DNA from: an uncultured Anaerococcus sp.
GTDB lineage: Bacteria > Bacillota_A > Clostridia > Tissierellales > Peptoniphilaceae
DNA length: 7,058 bases
Reading direction: 5' to 3'
NCBI GenBank assembly: GCA_945916625.1
Contig: CAMEGY010000051.1
Coordinates: forward strand, 1-7,058
Part shown: in pieces, positions 5,252-7,058 of the stretch
Layout of the letters: the number at the start of each line of letters is the position of its first letter
How positions within the stretch are numbered: position 1 is the first letter of the stretch
Translations under genes and position numbers: made by a program
Notes under the pieces: generated by a model
Told to the model about the DNA's origin: nothing
Database searches by the model: none
The model's input: only the letters and a program-made list of their open reading frames with translations

Positions 5252-6320
5252 AATCAAAGAATTTATTTCAAAAGTAGGTATAGCTAGATTCATAATAGGC
5301 CTATTTTTGCTAAGCTTATTTATAGCAGCTCCTGCCGCAGGAATCAGCATAAAAAGCTCTTTAGAAAACGTAATTGCAAGGTTTGGTATGTTTGCAATCC
5401 TAGTTTTATCCCTAATACCAATGATCGAAGCAGGCTGTGGCCTTAACTTCGGTATACCAATTGGAATAGTAGCGGGAATTTTAGGGGCAGTCATTTCCCT
5501 AGAATTTAATATTGGAGGCTTTGCCGGAATCTTTTTAGCCATGGCAATCGGTGCATTAATCGGTGTAGTTTTTGGTCTTATATATGGACTTTTACTTAAC
5601 AAAATTATTGGCGATGAGATGCTTATTTCAACCTATATTGGCTTTTCTTTCACAGCCTTTATGTGTATAGCCTATGTATTTTTGCCGTTTAAAAACCCAG
5701 TTTCTGTCCTATCCTATGGTGGAACTGGCCTTCGTCAGCAAATCCCAGTTGGAGATTATTGGATGAAAAATGTTGAAAATGCTTCAGGGGGAGTCAAATC
5801 TGTGGGCTTACTTTCAGACTTCTTGGCCTTTGACCTTTTTGGAGTGAGGCTTCCGATCGGTATGCTCCTATTTTTCGCCCTCATGGGCCTCCTTGTTTGG
5901 GGACTATTTAGGACAAAGACAGGCACAGCAATGTCTGTAGTAGGTTCTAACTATGAATACGCAAAGGCAAGCGGTATTGATATCAAAAAGGTAAGGCTAA
6001 AGGCCATTATCCTTTCAACAGCTATAGCCGCTGTAGGCATAGTTGTCTACCAACAATCCTACGGCTTTATCCAGCTCTACCAGGCGCCAAAGTCCTTTAC
6101 TTTTCAGACTGTAGCGTCAATTCTAATCGGTGGGGCAACCCTAAATAAGGCAAAAATTAGCCATGTTATAATCGGCACCCTCTTATTTCAAGGTGTAATT
6201 ACTCTCACACCTACAGTTATAAATGGACTTTTAGCAATAGATATATCCGAAGTTATGAGGCTGATTATCACAAATGGAATGATAGTTTATGCCCTCACAA
6301 GGAGGATCGACAATGATTAA
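5244..6320 (+). CDS. ABC importer permease 1 (BPD_transp_2 / branched-chain-like family)
   Basis: This 358-residue membrane protein has about 8-10 hydrophobic segments (for example 14-33, 46-61, 71-87, 92-118, 128-147, 203-222, 252-270, 286-298, 304-324 and 336-351). The cytoplasmic loop 'TKTGTAMSVVGSNYEYAKASGIDIKKVRLKAI' (224-255) has the family pattern T-x-x-G-x-x-x-x-x-x-G-x-x-x-x-x-A-x-x-x-G-I that precedes a membrane helix in CUT2, Liv and nucleoside permeases. 'SILIGGATLNKAKISHVIIGTLL' (292-314) is the usual G-G-A/S segment. In place of the CUT2 'GIDLSVG'-like motif it has G66-L-N-F-G-I-P-I-G74. A polar loop of roughly 50 residues (150-200) separates helices and probably faces outward. 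It overlaps the ATPase by 8 bp (ATGAATAA), with GGAG (5233-5236) 7 bases upstream, so the two are likely translationally coupled. It is a homologue of the next gene product and should pair with it. Confidence 0.88.
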   Translation: MNKIKEFISKVGIARFIIGLFLLSLFIAAPAAGISIKSSLENVIARFGMFAILVLSLIPMIEAGCGLNFGIPIGIVAGILGAVISLEFNIGGFAGIFLAMAIGALIGVVFGLIYGLLLNKIIGDEMLISTYIGFSFTAFMCIAYVFLPFKNPVSVLSYGGTGLRQQIPVGDYWMKNVENASGGVKSVGLLSDFLAFDLFGVRLPIGMLLFFALMGLLVWGLFRTKTGTAMSVVGSNYEYAKASGIDIKKVRLKAIILSTAIAAVGIVVYQQSYGFIQLYQAPKSFTFQTVASILIGGATLNKAKISHVIIGTLLFQGVITLTPTVINGLLAIDISEVMRLIITNGMIVYALTRRIDND

Positions 6321-7058
6321 AAATAAATTTTCAACTAGACACCTTGTACCAATAATGTTTATGGTAATTTGCTTAATTGGCTACATTCTAAGCGGTGCCC
6401 AAATAGGATTTATTACAAGTGAGCTTGCAAACAGGCTTGTCCGCAATACCTTCCTAGTTTTAAGCTTAATTATACCAATCATTGCTGGTATGGGTATAAA
6501 CTTTGGTATCCCTCTAGGGGCCATGGCTGCTCAGGTGGGCCTGATATTCTCCCAAGATTTAGGCTTTAAAGGCCTGCTTGGCATCCTTGTTGCAGCTGTG
6601 ATTGCCCTTCCAATAGCAATTATCCTTGGAATTTTTTCAGGAAATGTCCTAAACAGGGCAAAGGGCCGTGAAATGATTACATCAATGATGCTTTCCTTTT
6701 TTATGCTAGGTGTTTATATGCTTGTAATCATGTTCTTAACAGGACCGGTTATCCCAATTAGAGATAAGTCAATGCTTCTTTCATCTGGAGTTGGAATTAA
6801 AAACTCAATTACACTTACAACTGCAGGTGCCCTAGACAATGCCCTAAAATATAGGATTCAAATCCCGCTTGGCCATGATCAAATTAAATTTGATATCCCA
6901 GCTTTAACAATTTTTATCATTGGTCTCTTGTGCGTCTTTATCACATATTTTAAAAAGACCAAGCTTGGGCAAAACATGAGAGCGGTTGGTCTTGACCAAG
7001 ATGCTGCTAACAACTCAGGCTTAAATTCTGATAAGATTAGGGTAAAATCAATTGTTTA
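6313..7058 (+). CDS. ABC importer permease 2 (3' truncated by window)
   Basis: The first 248 residues are visible and the frame stays open to the window end. It is a paralogue of permease 1: 'GMGINFGIPLG' (59-69) matches 'GCGLNFGIPIG', and 'KTKLGQNMRAVGLDQDAANNSGLNSDKIRVKSI' (215-247) matches the cytoplasmic coupling loop of permease 1. Hydrophobic segments lie near 10-27, 43-58, 66-80, 83-110, 122-142 and 196-212. A polar loop (about 143-195) sits at the same place as in permease 1. In this family two such permeases form the heteromeric membrane channel. The start overlaps the permease 1 stop by 8 bp (ATGATTAA), with GGAGGA (6301-6306) 6 bases before the ATG. About 100 more residues are expected beyond the window. 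Confidence 0.88.
   Translation, partial: MIKNKFSTRHLVPIMFMVICLIGYILSGAQIGFITSELANRLVRNTFLVLSLIIPIIAGMGINFGIPLGAMAAQVGLIFSQDLGFKGLLGILVAAVIALPIAIILGIFSGNVLNRAKGREMITSMMLSFFMLGVYMLVIMFLTGPVIPIRDKSMLLSSGVGIKNSITLTTAGALDNALKYRIQIPLGHDQIKFDIPALTIFIIGLLCVFITYFKKTKLGQNMRAVGLDQDAANNSGLNSDKIRVKSIV

Noticed and set aside
5237..5602. Minus-strand open frame of 121 codons opposite permease 1
   Set aside because: Its proline-, isoleucine- and lysine-rich sequence is the mirror of hydrophobic permease codons, and no start signal is present.

Overview
The window looks like the chromosome of a low-GC, Gram-positive anaerobe of the Firmicutes. The evidence is AT-rich DNA, A/T-heavy codons with frequent cta, ata and aga, AGGAG-type ribosome binding sites, short intergenic gaps and a lipoprotein SBP. 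The overall style recalls Anaerococcus/Peptoniphilus-type organisms (Tissierellia), but that genus-level guess rests on impression, not on a marker gene. All seven genes are on the + strand. No RNA gene, mobile element or CRISPR array is visible.

Region 1 (1-712) is the 3' end of an ABC-2-type exporter permease, closed by an intrinsic terminator. Region 2 (744-2050) is a two-gene unit. Its first gene encodes a 263-residue protein that I read as a degenerate nucleoside hydrolase-fold protein, with the catalytic aspartate and the substrate loop missing. A 7-bp overlap couples it to a short FUSC/aromatic-acid-exporter-type membrane protein. The unit ends in a 15-bp terminator hairpin whose 5' arm lies in the coding sequence and whose loop holds the stop codon.

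Region 3 (2051-7058, running off the end) is an ABC importer operon. It starts at a perfect-consensus promoter (TTGACA, 17 bp, TATAAT). The order is a DUF3798-type lipoprotein (the presumed solute-binding protein), a strong 13-bp intergenic hairpin, a 525-residue double-domain ATPase, permease 1, and permease 2 (cut by the window end). The last three genes overlap by 8 bp at each junction. The binding protein should catch a ligand at the cell surface and deliver it to a heteromeric pore made of the two related permeases, powered by the ATPase, which appears to have one competent and one degenerate ATP site. The layout resembles CUT2 sugar or nucleoside importers, but the binding protein belongs to a family without an assigned ligand as far as I know. 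Both permeases carry an NFGIP motif where CUT2 permeases have a GIDLSVG-like motif, so the substrate is unknown.

The most interesting points are this orphan-ligand importer, the apparent nucleoside hydrolase pseudoenzyme, and the hairpin that separates the binding-protein message from the transporter message.
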